From NCBI RefSeq assembly GCF_022374895.2, contig NZ_CP092423.2, forward strand, positions 5,270,001 to 5,334,000: a stretch of DNA of 64,000 nt. The letters are read 5' to 3'. The stretch is from Mycobacterium lentiflavum (GTDB lineage Bacteria > Actinomycetota > Actinomycetes > Mycobacteriales > Mycobacteriaceae). Positions 24,736-33,307 of the stretch are shown here, in pieces. Position 1 is the stretch's first letter. The number at the start of each line of letters is the position of its first letter. The notes beneath the pieces are model-generated. The model ran no database searches. It worked only from the letters and a program-made list of their open reading frames with translations, and had not been told where the DNA came from. A program made the translations under genes and the position numbers.

Positions 24736-25887
24736 CTAGGACAACTGCTCCTTGTGGGCCTTGATCGGAGCACTACTCGGCGGCAGCTTGAGCAGATTGC
24801 CACGCAGACTGCCCCGAGCGGTGCGGACCGCCACCAACAACCAGGTGAAGAGCAGACCGGCGTAGGCGATCGCCGCGGCTACCTTGAAGGCCGGTAGATG
24901 CGTGTGAGCGGCAAGCTGCGAAGTCCCGGTCACGAAGGTGCCGACCGGGAACGTCAGGCTCCACCACGTCAGGGCGAACGGCATCCCGCGGCGCAGGGTG
25001 CGCACGGTGAGCGCGGTGGCCAGCGCGATCCACAACACCGCGAAGCCCCACACCGGAACCCCATAGAGGATCGAGAACGTGTTCATGTCCTCGGCCACGT
25101 CGTGGTCGATGGAACCGTTCAACGCGGCCGTCCCGAGAAGTCCTGCGGCCGTGATGGATTGACCAAGCGGACCCAACACGATCCACAGCGTCGGCACTCG
25201 CGCGGTGCCCGAGGTGCCATACAGCACCAGTCGGCTCCAGATCATCGCGATGATGTTGAACGAGGCCAGCAACGACAACCCGAACATCGCGTAACAGAAA
25301 TAGAGCATGGTCTGACGGCCGGTGCCCGCGGCGATGTGCGGCAACAGCATCGCACCCATCGCCGCGGTCACCATGGGCGGAACCACGGGCATCAACCAGC
25401 CGCCGAAGGCGGCATCGGGTTCGACGTCGTGCTGGGTGAACATCAGAAACGGGATGCTGACCGCCGTGAACAGACCGCCGAGGGTTCCCGCGGTCCACAG
25501 CACCCAGTCGAGGTCGACGGCGATGCGCGCGCCGATCAGGTCCCTGCCGACCACCATCGCTCCCCCGCCGACGGTCATCAGCGCCATCGGCGCGGCGCCG
25601 TAGAAATGGGCCATCTGCGGGTTGCGGGCGTGACCGCGCGCCACCGTGGGGTGACGCAACCAGTGGCTACCCACCAAGACGATCAGCGCCACCAGCAAGA
25701 CCGCGGCGATGACCCACACCACCTGCGCGAACGCGCGCAGACCCACCACGTGAAACGGCAGCGTCGCACCACCGATAGCCACGATTCCCGTTCCCATTAC
25801 CGAGGCAAACCAGTTGGGGCCGATATTGCCGAGCAGCTCCACCCGGGCATGCGACGACGGTGGGTCGGCAGAGGTTGCACTCGTCAT
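24736..25887 (-). CDS. TDT-family (TehA/SLAC1-like) transporter
   Basis: The 383-residue protein has ten predicted transmembrane helices, beginning IGPNWFASVMGTGIVAIGG, the signature of the tellurite-resistance/dicarboxylate transporter family. Other segments include YGAAPMALMTVGGGAMVV, FGLSLLASFNIIAMIWSRL and ALTWWSLTFPVGTFVTGTSQ. Members are anion channels or export C4-dicarboxylates and sulphite. The PNWF and WWS/FPVGTF motifs are conserved. The substrate is unknown. It is divergent from the small protein at 25944. Confidence 0.88.
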   Translation of the reverse strand: MTSATSADPPSSHARVELLGNIGPNWFASVMGTGIVAIGGATLPFHVVGLRAFAQVVWVIAAVLLVALIVLVGSHWLRHPTVARGHARNPQMAHFYGAAPMALMTVGGGAMVVGRDLIGARIAVDLDWVLWTAGTLGGLFTAVSIPFLMFTQHDVEPDAAFGGWLMPVVPPMVTAAMGAMLLPHIAAGTGRQTMLYFCYAMFGLSLLASFNIIAMIWSRLVLYGTSGTARVPTLWIVLGPLGQSITAAGLLGTAALNGSIDHDVAEDMNTFSILYGVPVWGFAVLWIALATALTVRTLRRGMPFALTWWSLTFPVGTFVTGTSQLAAHTHLPAFKVAAAIAYAGLLFTWLLVAVRTARGSLRGNLLKLPPSSAPIKAHKEQLS

Positions 25888-25930
25888 AGCTGACAGACCC
25901 TACTTCCCCGGCATTGGGCGATGTTGCGCT

Positions 25931-25936
25931 TACACT
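25931..25936 (+). promoter_or_regulatory. -10 box for a leaderless gene
   Basis: TACACT (TANNNT pattern) ends seven bases before the GTG at 25944. Transcription would start at or within a base or two of the start codon, giving a leaderless message. This supports GTG 25944 over GTG 25974. Confidence 0.45.
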
Positions 25937-25943
25937 CCATCGG

Positions 25944-26216
25944 GTGACGTATTCCGTGCAACCGAGGCACACCGTGAACAAGGCCCCAATCTTGATCGGA
26001 ATCATCGTCATGCTGGTAATCGGGGTACTTGCGCTGCCCACCAAGCAACGGTGCGGGGCGCCGGGCCTGACCTGTGCCACCGCTTTGGATAAGCATGGCT
26101 ACGTTCACTTTTACTACGAAGTCGAACCGCTCGGTGTATACCTCGCAGAAATAGTCACCGGGTCGAATATCCGGCTGTTCTACCATTCGGGCGAGGACCT
26201 CGAAAAGGTTCGCTAA
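25944..26216 (+). CDS. Small single-span membrane protein
   Basis: The 90-residue protein has one transmembrane helix at ~14-31 (APILIGIIVMLVIGVLALP) and an exported domain with two cysteines (TKQRCGAPGLTCATALDK). It ends in YYEVEPLGVYLAEIVTGSN and a charged tail. The start at GTG 25944 is chosen because of the -10 box; GTG 25974 (VNKAPILIG) would give 80 residues. It is convergent with the next gene. Function unknown. Confidence 0.7.
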   Translation: MTYSVQPRHTVNKAPILIGIIVMLVIGVLALPTKQRCGAPGLTCATALDKHGYVHFYYEVEPLGVYLAEIVTGSNIRLFYHSGEDLEKVR

Positions 26217-26238
26217 CCTTGGGCCGCAACAGCTTTCG

Positions 26239-26889
26239 TTATCCGTGACAAACCTGCAACGCGTAGGCCATCGGTTCGCCGCGGGGCGTGTCGAGCTGAG
26301 ACGAAACCGTGATCGCCGGGTTCACGAAGTCCTTCTGGATGCCGAATTTCGTTAGGTCCAGCGTCATCTCGACGGTGTCGGGTCCCGTCCGTCTGGCGTG
26401 CGTGCCAAGATCCGTCCTGACGTCGGCACCGTCGGCTCGGGTGTTGCTGATCGCCAAGTCGTCGCTGCCCGGCCGCTGGGTCAGCACGGCGAACGGGGTG
26501 CCGTTGTTGGCGAGGCGGTAGGTCAATTGGTAGCTCGGCGCCGCCGGCAGTGGTTGGGCAAAGTGCACCACGAGCGCCAGGATGTCGGCCCGGGGATGGG
26601 TGACACCGACCGAGTCCACGACGAGCGCGGGCGGCGGTCTGGTCACCGACTGCATCTGGCAGATAAGTCGGTCGGGCAGATGCGACCAATCGTCCCGCGA
26701 AGGTCGCACCCAGTTGTAGAAACCGACGATCACGACGGACACCAACAAAGCCAGGGGTATTACCGTCCGAAGACCCGGTGGGACCTTCTCCCAGACCTGC
26801 CGCAGGCCGCGTTGCGGCGCCTCGGCATCGACATTGCCCGCGTGCTGGTCTCCGTCCGGTGACGAGTCGGAATCGATCTCGTCGGCCAT
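26239..26889 (-). CDS. Membrane-anchored conserved protein (Rv3483c-like)
   Basis: The 216-residue protein has an acidic cytoplasmic N-terminus of ~40 residues, one transmembrane helix at ~41-60 (TVIPLALLVSVVIVGFYNW), and an exported beta-rich domain (DILALVVHFAQPLPAAPSY, DTVEMTLDLTKFGI, PAITVSSQLD). A Cys pair (LICQMQ and LQVCHG) may be linked. The ATG has AGGAGGA upstream. Its position beside the LCP gene on the opposite strand fits Rv3483c. Function unknown. Confidence 0.78.
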   Translation of the reverse strand: MADEIDSDSSPDGDQHAGNVDAEAPQRGLRQVWEKVPPGLRTVIPLALLVSVVIVGFYNWVRPSRDDWSHLPDRLICQMQSVTRPPPALVVDSVGVTHPRADILALVVHFAQPLPAAPSYQLTYRLANNGTPFAVLTQRPGSDDLAISNTRADGADVRTDLGTHARRTGPDTVEMTLDLTKFGIQKDFVNPAITVSSQLDTPRGEPMAYALQVCHG

Positions 26890-27154
26890 GTTTTCCTCCT
26901 GGGACCGGTCCGCGACGGTTGCGGACCCTAAGCTCGGGGCATCCTAGCCAAAACATGCTGGTAGCGCGAAGATCGCTGTCGGCGATTCGGGCGTTTCGCC
27001 GGCGTGAGAAGGGCCACAGTGGGCCGCTGGGAGTGATCGAAATTGGGGGCTTCGCAGCAAGCTACCGCATACTTGACCTCATGCTTTTCGCCTCATCACC
27101 GCGAACCGCCGATGCGGTATCCAGTGGTGTGCGGGTGAAGGGTCGAGGCTTCTG

Positions 27155-28741
27155 ATGGCACGCTCCCGGGGTGCACATCGCCGCCATCGTGCGGTTCGCC
27201 AACCGTCACCGCTACGCAGAGGGGTGACGCGGGCGTTCATGACGCTGGTGTCCACCGCGGCGGTGCTGATGACCGGCGCCGGCTACTACGTGGCGCACGG
27301 GGCACTGGGTGGCATCACGGTTTCGCAAGCGTTGAGTCCCGACGATCCGCGCTCCAGCGGTGACAACATGAACATCCTGCTGATCGGTCTGGACTCGCGG
27401 AAAGACCAGGACGGCAACGACCTGCCCAGTTCGATCCTCAAGCAGCTGCACGCGGGCGACTCGGACGACGGCGGTTACAACACCAATACGCTGATCCTGG
27501 TGCACGTCAGCTCCGACAACAAAGTGGTTGCCTTCTCGATCCCACGCGACGACTGGGTGCCGTTCAACGGCGTACCCGGGTACAACCACATCAAGATCAA
27601 GGAGGCCTACGGCCTCACCAAGCAGTATGTCGCTCAGAAGCTGGCCAACCAGGGTGTGAGCAGCCAGAAAGAGCTGGAGACCAAGGGCCGCGAGGCCGCC
27701 CGGGCAGCGACATTGCGCGCGGTGCGCAACCTGACCGGGGTTCCGATCGACTACTTCGCCGAGGTCAACCTGGCCGGCTTCTACGATCTGGCGCAAAGCT
27801 TGGGCGGCGTGAACGTCTGCCTCAACCATGCCGTCTACGACTCCTACTCCGGCGCCGACTTTCCCGCCGGGCCGCAACGGCTCGATGCCTCCGAGGCGCT
27901 GGCCTTCGTCCGGCAACGTCATGGCCTGGACAACGGGGACCTGGACCGTACCCACCGCCAGCAAGCCTTCATTTCGTCGGTCATGCGAGAGCTCCAGGAT
28001 TCCGGCACCTTCACCAACCTGGACAAGATGAAGAGCCTGATGGCCGTGGCACGCAAAGACGTCGTGCTGTCGGGCGGCTGGGACGAGGACATGTTCCGCC
28101 GCATCGGCGAAATCGCCGGCAGCGCATCGGTGAACCAGGTGGTATTCCGGACGCTGCCGGTGGTTCGGTACGACAACATCGGCGGGCAGGACGTGAACAT
28201 CGTCGACCCGGTCGCGATCAAGGCCGAGGTCGCCTCAGCGATCGGCGGCGACATCTCGACAAGCTCGTCCCCGACGACGGCCGCCAAACCCAATCCGTCG
28301 ACCGTCGTCGACGTGGTCAACGCCAGCAGCACAAGCGGTCTCGCCAGCCAGGTGTCGCGCGCGCTGAAGAAGTACGGCTACACCGCGGGCACGGTCCGCG
28401 ACCGCAACTGGTTCGATCCGAGCAAGACGTCCATCCAGTACGGCGCCGGCGCGGCGGCCGATGCGCAGAACCTGGCGAACCTGCTCAGCCTGGACGCCCC
28501 CAAGCAGCCAGACGCCAGCCTCGAACCCGGACACGTCCGGGTGATTGTCGACACCAGCTTCACGATGCCGACGCCGGACGAATCGATGGACGATTCGTAC
28601 TCGTCCTCGTCGTCATCCTCGTCGTCGTCCACCACGACGTCGAGCAAGAGCAGCTGGAATTACGGCTACGGCACCAGCACCTACCCGACACCCGATCAAG
28701 GCAAGCCGATCGACGGTGGCGGCGTGCCGTGCGTTAACTAG
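27155..28741 (+). CDS. cpsA: LytR-CpsA-Psr family protein CpsA
   Basis: The 528-residue protein has a basic N-terminus, a transmembrane helix at ~25-47, an LCP catalytic domain (MNILLIGLDSRKDQDGND, NTNTLILVHVSSDNKVVAFS, IPRDDWVPFNG, NHIKIKEAYG, RQRHGLDNGDLDRTHRQQAF) with the Arg/Asp residues that bind pyrophosphate, and a LytR_C domain (VDVVNASSTSGLASQVSRAL). A Ser/Thr-rich tail follows. LCP enzymes ligate arabinogalactan to peptidoglycan outside the membrane; CpsA (Rv3484) also blocks phagosomal NADPH oxidase in M. tuberculosis. A hairpin follows its stop. Confidence 0.93.
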   Translation: MARSRGAHRRHRAVRQPSPLRRGVTRAFMTLVSTAAVLMTGAGYYVAHGALGGITVSQALSPDDPRSSGDNMNILLIGLDSRKDQDGNDLPSSILKQLHAGDSDDGGYNTNTLILVHVSSDNKVVAFSIPRDDWVPFNGVPGYNHIKIKEAYGLTKQYVAQKLANQGVSSQKELETKGREAARAATLRAVRNLTGVPIDYFAEVNLAGFYDLAQSLGGVNVCLNHAVYDSYSGADFPAGPQRLDASEALAFVRQRHGLDNGDLDRTHRQQAFISSVMRELQDSGTFTNLDKMKSLMAVARKDVVLSGGWDEDMFRRIGEIAGSASVNQVVFRTLPVVRYDNIGGQDVNIVDPVAIKAEVASAIGGDISTSSSPTTAAKPNPSTVVDVVNASSTSGLASQVSRALKKYGYTAGTVRDRNWFDPSKTSIQYGAGAAADAQNLANLLSLDAPKQPDASLEPGHVRVIVDTSFTMPTPDESMDDSYSSSSSSSSSSTTTSSKSSWNYGYGTSTYPTPDQGKPIDGGGVPCVN

Positions 28742-28752
28742 CGACGATCGCG

Positions 28753-28771
28753 CGCACGCCTCAGGCGTGCG
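28753..28771. terminator. Hairpin between convergent cpsA and SDR genes
   Basis: CGCACGCC (28753-28760) and GGCGTGCG (28764-28771) form a perfect 8-bp stem with loop TCA, which is the SDR stop codon on the minus strand. It is placed to terminate both converging transcripts. Confidence 0.45.
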
Positions 28772-29552
28772 TGCCGCCGTCCATCCGAATCTCGGTGCCC
28801 GTGATCCAGGCTCCGTCGTCGGACACCAGCATCGCGATCACGCCGGCCACCGCCTCAGGTCCTGCCATCCCCGCGCCGCTGGACTCCGTCGTGGTCGGCA
28901 GGATCGGCATCAGTCGGGGAAACAGCGACCAATCGGCGTCCTTCGGGATGTATCCGCCAGTGGCATCGGTGATTCCGGACTTGATGCTGCCCGGCGCGAC
29001 GCACACCGCGCGCAGACCGTCCTTCGCATATTCGAGCGCCACGGCATGGGTGAAGGCCTGGATTCCGCCCTTGCTCGCGGCGTAGGCCGCCATATAAGGG
29101 TGCGCGAACGACGCCGACGTCGAGCTGAAGTTCACGATCGCGCTGCGCGAATTCGCCAGTAATGCCGGCAGTGCTTCGCGGACCACGAGGAAGGTGCCGG
29201 TCAGGTTGACCGCGATGATCTGATTCCATTGGTCGAGGGTGGTTTGGTGGGTGTGCCAGGCCCGCAGCATGCCCGCCGCGTTGACCAGCGAATCCAGGCC
29301 GCCGAGCGTCTCAACCGCCCGGCACACGCCGTCGATGACCGAATCCTCGTCGCCGACGTCAATCGGCATGGTGGTGAGCCGCTGTGCTGTCCCTGCCTGC
29401 TGCGCGCCGGCCTGGGTGTTGCGGAGCCCGTCGGCCGAAATGTCCGCGGCCACGACGTTGGCGCCCTCGCTGAGCAAGCGCAACGCAGTGGCCTGGCCGA
29501 TCCCAGATGCGGCGCCCGTCACCAGGATCCGCTTGCTCTCGAGTCTGTTCAT
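28761..29552 (-). CDS. Short-chain dehydrogenase/reductase
   Basis: The 263-residue classical SDR has the cofactor site VTGAASGIGQATA, Asp of VAADIS favouring NAD+, catalytic Ser in VNFSSTSAS, Tyr-Lys in YMAAYAASKGGIQAF, and the C-terminal MDGGTHA. It is likely to oxidise a hydroxyacyl or alcohol. It lies 9 bp behind another SDR on the same strand, so the two form an operon. Order next to cpsA recalls Rv3485c, although that protein is longer as I remember it. Confidence 0.88.
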   Translation of the reverse strand: MNRLESKRILVTGAASGIGQATALRLLSEGANVVAADISADGLRNTQAGAQQAGTAQRLTTMPIDVGDEDSVIDGVCRAVETLGGLDSLVNAAGMLRAWHTHQTTLDQWNQIIAVNLTGTFLVVREALPALLANSRSAIVNFSSTSASFAHPYMAAYAASKGGIQAFTHAVALEYAKDGLRAVCVAPGSIKSGITDATGGYIPKDADWSLFPRLMPILPTTTESSGAGMAGPEAVAGVIAMLVSDDGAWITGTEIRMDGGTHA

Positions 29553-29561
29553 CTGCTTCTC

Positions 29562-30407
29562 CTAGACCACGCCGCGAAGCGCATCCTCGCCGAACATCTG
29601 CACCATCATCGAGGAGTAGTCCGGGCCGCGGCGCAGGATGTGGCCACCGTCGACGTTGATGCACTGTCCGGTGATCCAATTCGCCGCGTCGCTGAGCAAG
29701 AACAAGGCCAGGTTGGCGACGTCCTCGACCTCGCCCACCCGGGGCAGCGGCGTGCACAACGCGTAGTCGCCGCTGATCTCCGGGGACTGAATGACGCTGG
29801 CATCAACCAGATCCGTGCGAATCAGGCCCGGGCGGACGCTGTTGACCCGCACCCAGGACGGCCCGAGTTCGTCGGCGGCCAGCATCATCATGTGGTCGAT
29901 CGCCGACTTGGTGACGCCGTAGGGCCCGAACCATCGGTGGGTGTTGCTGGCCGCGATCGACGAGATTCCGACGAACGAGCCGCCGCCGCCGCGCACCAAT
30001 TCACGGCACACGTGCTTGAGCACGTACATCGTCCCGTTGACGTTGAGGTCGACGGTGTTTCGCCATGCCTCCGAGTCGGTGTGGGTGATCGGCCCGATGG
30101 TCAGCGAGCCACCCGCGCAGTGCACCGCGCCGTTGAGCCGGCCATGCCAGGCCGTCGCTGCGTCGACGGCGCGGGTCACCTCGTCCTCGTTGGTGACGTC
30201 GGCGGGCTCGTAGCGGATCGCACCGCCGTTACCGGTGCTGTCTGCCAGCGCCTGGACCTCCTCGACGGCGCCCGCCAAACGGTCGGCATTGCGGCCGACG
30301 ATCATGACGGAAGCCCCGGCCGCGGCCAGCCCGGCCGCCACGCCTTTACCGATTCCGCTGCCGCCGCCGGTGATCACATACGTCCGGTCTTCGAAAGATA
30401 GCTGCAC
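29562..30407 (-). CDS. Short-chain dehydrogenase with KstR-like box upstream
   Basis: This 281-residue SDR resembles peroxisomal trans-2-enoyl-CoA reductase-type enzymes: VITGGGSGIGKGVA, IVGRNADRLA (an Arg after the second strand, suggesting NADPH), VHCAGG, GISSIAASN, and YGVTKSAIDHM with catalytic Tyr/Lys. It ends with INVDGGHILRR. The GTG has GAGAGGG upstream. A perfect TNNAACNNGTTNNA palindrome 17 bp before the start suggests sterol-responsive repression, so this gene and the following SDR may act in steroid or CoA-ester metabolism. Confidence 0.88.
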   Translation of the reverse strand: MQLSFEDRTYVITGGGSGIGKGVAAGLAAAGASVMIVGRNADRLAGAVEEVQALADSTGNGGAIRYEPADVTNEDEVTRAVDAATAWHGRLNGAVHCAGGSLTIGPITHTDSEAWRNTVDLNVNGTMYVLKHVCRELVRGGGGSFVGISSIAASNTHRWFGPYGVTKSAIDHMMMLAADELGPSWVRVNSVRPGLIRTDLVDASVIQSPEISGDYALCTPLPRVGEVEDVANLALFLLSDAANWITGQCINVDGGHILRRGPDYSSMMVQMFGEDALRGVV

Positions 30408-30423
30408 GAGGGCCCTCTCAAAC

Positions 30424-30437
30424 TGGAACAGGTTCTA
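30424..30437. promoter_or_regulatory. KstR-like operator upstream of the SDR operon
   Basis: TGGAACAGGTTCTA fits TNNAACNNGTTNNA at every fixed position. It is centred ~23 bp from the SDR GTG at 30407, where repressor binding would block transcription. It lies outside the main sterol block. Confidence 0.65.
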
Positions 30438-30543
30438 GCTATAGAAGCATGCAGCACCCGCGGCGAATATCGCTACCCCGGGTCTCGTTAGGTGGACCGC
30501 CGACGTGCCCGATCGACTATCGACCCGACTGGGGCGCCGGCTA

Positions 30544-31479
30544 CTACGGCTGATCGCGGCGAGCGAGCTTCGTCGGCTTCGCGTCACGCCAATCCTCGAC
30601 GTGTGGCGGCTGGCCGACCGGCCACCTGTTCTCGTTGAACGCGGCCCAGTGCGCGTGGCCCAGCAGGTGAACGTGGAACGCGTGCCGCAGCGCCTCGGTA
30701 TAGCCCATCGCGTCGGAGGCGGCGTTGACCGAATCCTTGATGAGCAGCGACGCCATCGTGGGCCGCTCGGCGATACGTCGCGCGAATTCCAGTGTCTTTT
30801 CCGCTAATTCGTCGACCGGGAACACCTTGGAAACCATACCCAGCCGGTGCGCTTCATCGGCGTCGATCGAATCACCGGTCAGCAGCAGCTCTTTGGCCTT
30901 ACGTGGCCCGAATTCCCAAGGGTGGGCATAGTATTCGACACCCGGCATGCCAAGCCGTACGGCAACCACGTCGCTGAACTTCGCATTGTCGGCCGCGACG
31001 ATCAGATCGCACGCCCAGATCAGCATCAGACCCGCCGAGATGGCGTTGCCCTGCACCTGGGCGATAGTGATCTTGCGCAAATCACGCCAGCGGCAAGTGT
31101 TTTCGAAGAAATAGTGCCACTCCTGGTGGTAGAGCTTCTCCATGATTGGCTCGAGCGTGGCCCCGCGGGACCGGAAGCTCGGGTGCTGCCCGGGCCCGGG
31201 TGCCCGCTCGGCCAGTGCCTGCTCGGAGCCCAAGTCGTGGCCGGCGGAGAAGTTCCTGCCGCGTGCCGCCAGGATCACCACGCGCACGGTGTCATCGGCC
31301 TCCGCGCGGCCGAACGCCTCGTCGAGCTGGACCAGCAGGCCACGACTCTGCGCGTTGTGGGCCTCGGGCCGGTTTAGCCAGATCCGCGCGATGCGGCCAT
31401 CGTCGAGGGTCTCGTAGGCCACCAACTCGTTGGCGCTGGAGTTGGCCGCAGCGGCGTCGGCGTGCTCGGAGACTGTCAT
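30544..31479 (-). CDS. Enoyl-CoA hydratase family protein
   Basis: The 311-residue crotonase-fold protein has RIARIWLNRPEAHNAQSRGL, oxyanion segments ARGRNFSAGHDLGSE and VQGNAISAGLMLIWACDL, and FSDVVAVRLGMPGVEYYAH. An insertion of ~40 residues (LYHQEWHYFFENTCRWRDL) after the first oxyanion loop distinguishes it from short hydratases. Catalytic Glu residues of classical hydratases are not obvious, so isomerase or other CoA chemistry is possible. ATG 31479 has GAGGTGG upstream. The start region is separated from the Wag31-like gene by ~100 bp. Confidence 0.85.
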   Translation of the reverse strand: MTVSEHADAAAANSSANELVAYETLDDGRIARIWLNRPEAHNAQSRGLLVQLDEAFGRAEADDTVRVVILAARGRNFSAGHDLGSEQALAERAPGPGQHPSFRSRGATLEPIMEKLYHQEWHYFFENTCRWRDLRKITIAQVQGNAISAGLMLIWACDLIVAADNAKFSDVVAVRLGMPGVEYYAHPWEFGPRKAKELLLTGDSIDADEAHRLGMVSKVFPVDELAEKTLEFARRIAERPTMASLLIKDSVNAASDAMGYTEALRHAFHVHLLGHAHWAAFNENRWPVGQPPHVEDWRDAKPTKLARRDQP

Positions 31480-31583
31480 TGCGCCCACCTCGTTCGTCGT
31501 TGAATGCGGTTACACATTACGGCGAGTATGTAAGCAGCTCCGCGTCGGGTTGGTCGTCGCCGGCCGAGCTGCGGCCAGTCGAG

Positions 31584-32546
31584 TTACGGCCGGTCGAGTG
31601 CGGCCGCCAGGAGGGCGGCGGCGGATTTGAGCAAGCCCAGCGAGCGGGCCAGCTCAGCGTTCTCTTGCTTCAACTGATCGAGTTCGGTCGCCTGGTCGGT
31701 GGCGACAGCGCCCTCGCGGCGGGTCCGCTCGTGCACCGTCTCGGTCAGCGTGTTGCCGAGCGTGTCGGTGACCGCCCGGATCGCCATCCGCTCCATGTCA
31801 TGGCGTCCGTGCACCGCCGCGACCGCACGTGCCTCCTCGAGACGCCCCGCCCCGTTGACCGCGACCGGCGGCACCGCTCGCAGTTGTTGTCGCGCCACCT
31901 GGCCGGCGCCAGGCTCTGCACCGGAGGCGACCGCGTGGGGCTGCTCCAGCAGTTGGTGCAGCTCGGCTTCGTGCTGTTCGATCTCCGATTCCCGCTCAGC
32001 AAGCCGCGCCTCGTGCTGCTCGAGCTCGGCTTCCTGTTGGCGAAGCTCGGAATCCCACTGGTTGAGCTCGGCTTCCCGACGGCGAAGCTCGGACTCCCGC
32101 TGGGCGAGCTGCGCCTCGTGCTGGGCGACCTCGGCCTCGTGCTGGGCGAATTGCGCCTCGCGCTGCGCGACCTGGGCTTCCCGATAGCGAAGCTGGGCGA
32201 CCTGCTGGGGAAGCGGCGTCGCCCGGTGGGCGAGCTGGGCCTCCTGGTGGCGAATTTGCTCTCCGTGCTTGCGGATTTCCAATTCTTGCCGGCGGACTTC
32301 GGCCTCGTGCTCGTGCAGCATGGCTTCCCGCTGGGCCAGCTCTGCTTCCCGCTTCTTGAGCCCCCCGTCCCGGTTGCGCAGCTCGGCGTTGCGGTGACGA
32401 AGCTCAGCGTCCTCTTCGATGTGGCGGATCAGCTCTTGCTCAACCAGGTCGATGAACAGGTCTACTTCTTGCTCGCTGTAGCCCCGTTTTCCAATGCGCG
32501 CCCTGGAGAACGCGACATTGTGAACATCGGCCGGCGTGAGAGCCAT
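31584..32546 (-). CDS. Wag31/DivIVA paralogue with a long coiled coil
   Basis: The 320-residue protein begins LTPADVHNVAFSRARIGKRG with YSEQEVDLFIDLVEQELIR, nearly the membrane-curvature-binding head of the polar growth protein Wag31. It continues as a ~180-residue coiled coil made of AQREAxLxxHEAE-type units, then a linker and a C-terminal helix (LDQLKQENAELARSLGLLK). The head's arginine/lysine pair that binds curved membranes is kept. It is clearly not the essential wag31 of the dcw cluster, but probably marks poles or septa or assembles with Wag31. GGGAGAAG precedes the ATG. Confidence 0.85.
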   Translation of the reverse strand: MALTPADVHNVAFSRARIGKRGYSEQEVDLFIDLVEQELIRHIEEDAELRHRNAELRNRDGGLKKREAELAQREAMLHEHEAEVRRQELEIRKHGEQIRHQEAQLAHRATPLPQQVAQLRYREAQVAQREAQFAQHEAEVAQHEAQLAQRESELRRREAELNQWDSELRQQEAELEQHEARLAERESEIEQHEAELHQLLEQPHAVASGAEPGAGQVARQQLRAVPPVAVNGAGRLEEARAVAAVHGRHDMERMAIRAVTDTLGNTLTETVHERTRREGAVATDQATELDQLKQENAELARSLGLLKSAAALLAAALDRP

Positions 32547-33142
32547 TGTTCTTCTCCCGAAGTCTTAGACGTCAGCGCAACGCCAAAATGCGGCGCACTG
32601 CGGCTTAGGATAATGCCTTTGTCGCGCTGACATCCTGGTTTGCCTTTGAACAACTGGACATCAGTCAGTAGACGGACAGCTGCGGCCCTACGCAGGCTAC
32701 CGCGAACGGAGCCCCCGGCACCACCGTCTGGTCGCGTCTTTCCACGTCGCAACCGTGATCGTGCTTGGGTCGGCCCCACCCAGAGGCGTTACCCGACCCC
32801 CAATGGGGACCGGCGCGGATCCCAGCGGATCCCCGGCGCTCAAGCCGCCGCAAACGTTCGCCAGGGCGCCCGCGGAATCATCACGCGGAATCCGCCGAAT
32901 GGGAATCTTCGGATTCAAATCCAGCGCTTTGCTCGCCCTTGGGCACGACGACAACGTGCCCGCATCTCACCCTGACGAACATTCGGCATTTGTGAACGAT
33001 TCCAATTTTTTGCGTGAACAAATGACCGCGCCAGGGTTTCGGCCCGGTGCACGGTATGGGCAAACCCCGCGCCGCGGGCGACCCGGCCCCGCACCATGCC
33101 AGACGCCTGCGCGCCGGTATCGGCGTCGCATAGAGTTGTCCT
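32547..33142. other. Intergenic region without a clear gene
   Basis: About 600 bp separate the Wag31-like gene from the 54-aa gene before otsA. On the minus strand (~32665-32860) two overlapping frames together read like a decayed secreted protein (GADPSTITVATWK in one, VPGAPFAVACVGPQLSVY in the other), which may be a pseudogene remnant. No RNA gene or intact CDS is seen in the rest. Confidence 0.4.
33131..33136 (+). promoter_or_regulatory. -10 box for the otsA operon
   Basis: TAGAGT ends six bases before the ATG at 33143, the spacing of a leaderless mycobacterial transcript. No ribosome site precedes that ATG, which agrees with leaderless translation. Confidence 0.45.
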
Positions 33143-33307
33143 ATGCCTACGAAATCTGACCCTGGCGAAATCGGCGATGTCGAGCCGCTGGCCGACAGCA
33201 CCGCTAACCAGGCCAGGCGGGTCGTCGCCGCGTACGCGAACGACGCTGACGAGTGCCGCGTTTTCTTGTCCATGCTCGGTATTGGACCGGCGAAACTCGA
33301 CGCATAA
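33143..33307 (+). CDS. Conserved 54-aa protein preceding otsA (Rv3489-like)
   Basis: The frame encodes MPTKSDPGEIGDVEPLADST, then ANQARRVVAAYANDADECRV and FLSMLGIGPAKLDA. Its TAA is followed at once by the otsA ATG, with no intervening base, so the genes are cotranscribed and probably coupled. I recall Rv3489 as a 54-residue protein in the same place. A helix (ANQARRVVAAYANDADECRV) dominates. It could regulate trehalose synthesis, but this is only inferred from position. Confidence 0.85.
   Translation: MPTKSDPGEIGDVEPLADSTANQARRVVAAYANDADECRVFLSMLGIGPAKLDA

Noticed and set aside
26778..27155. Plus-strand frame upstream of cpsA
   Set aside because: Its first part is antisense to the Rv3483c-like gene, and the rest has no coding character or ribosome site.
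31600..32500. Tandem DNA repeat or transposon
   Set aside because: The repetition is heptad coiled-coil coding sequence in the Wag31-like gene, with drifted codons, not a mobile element.
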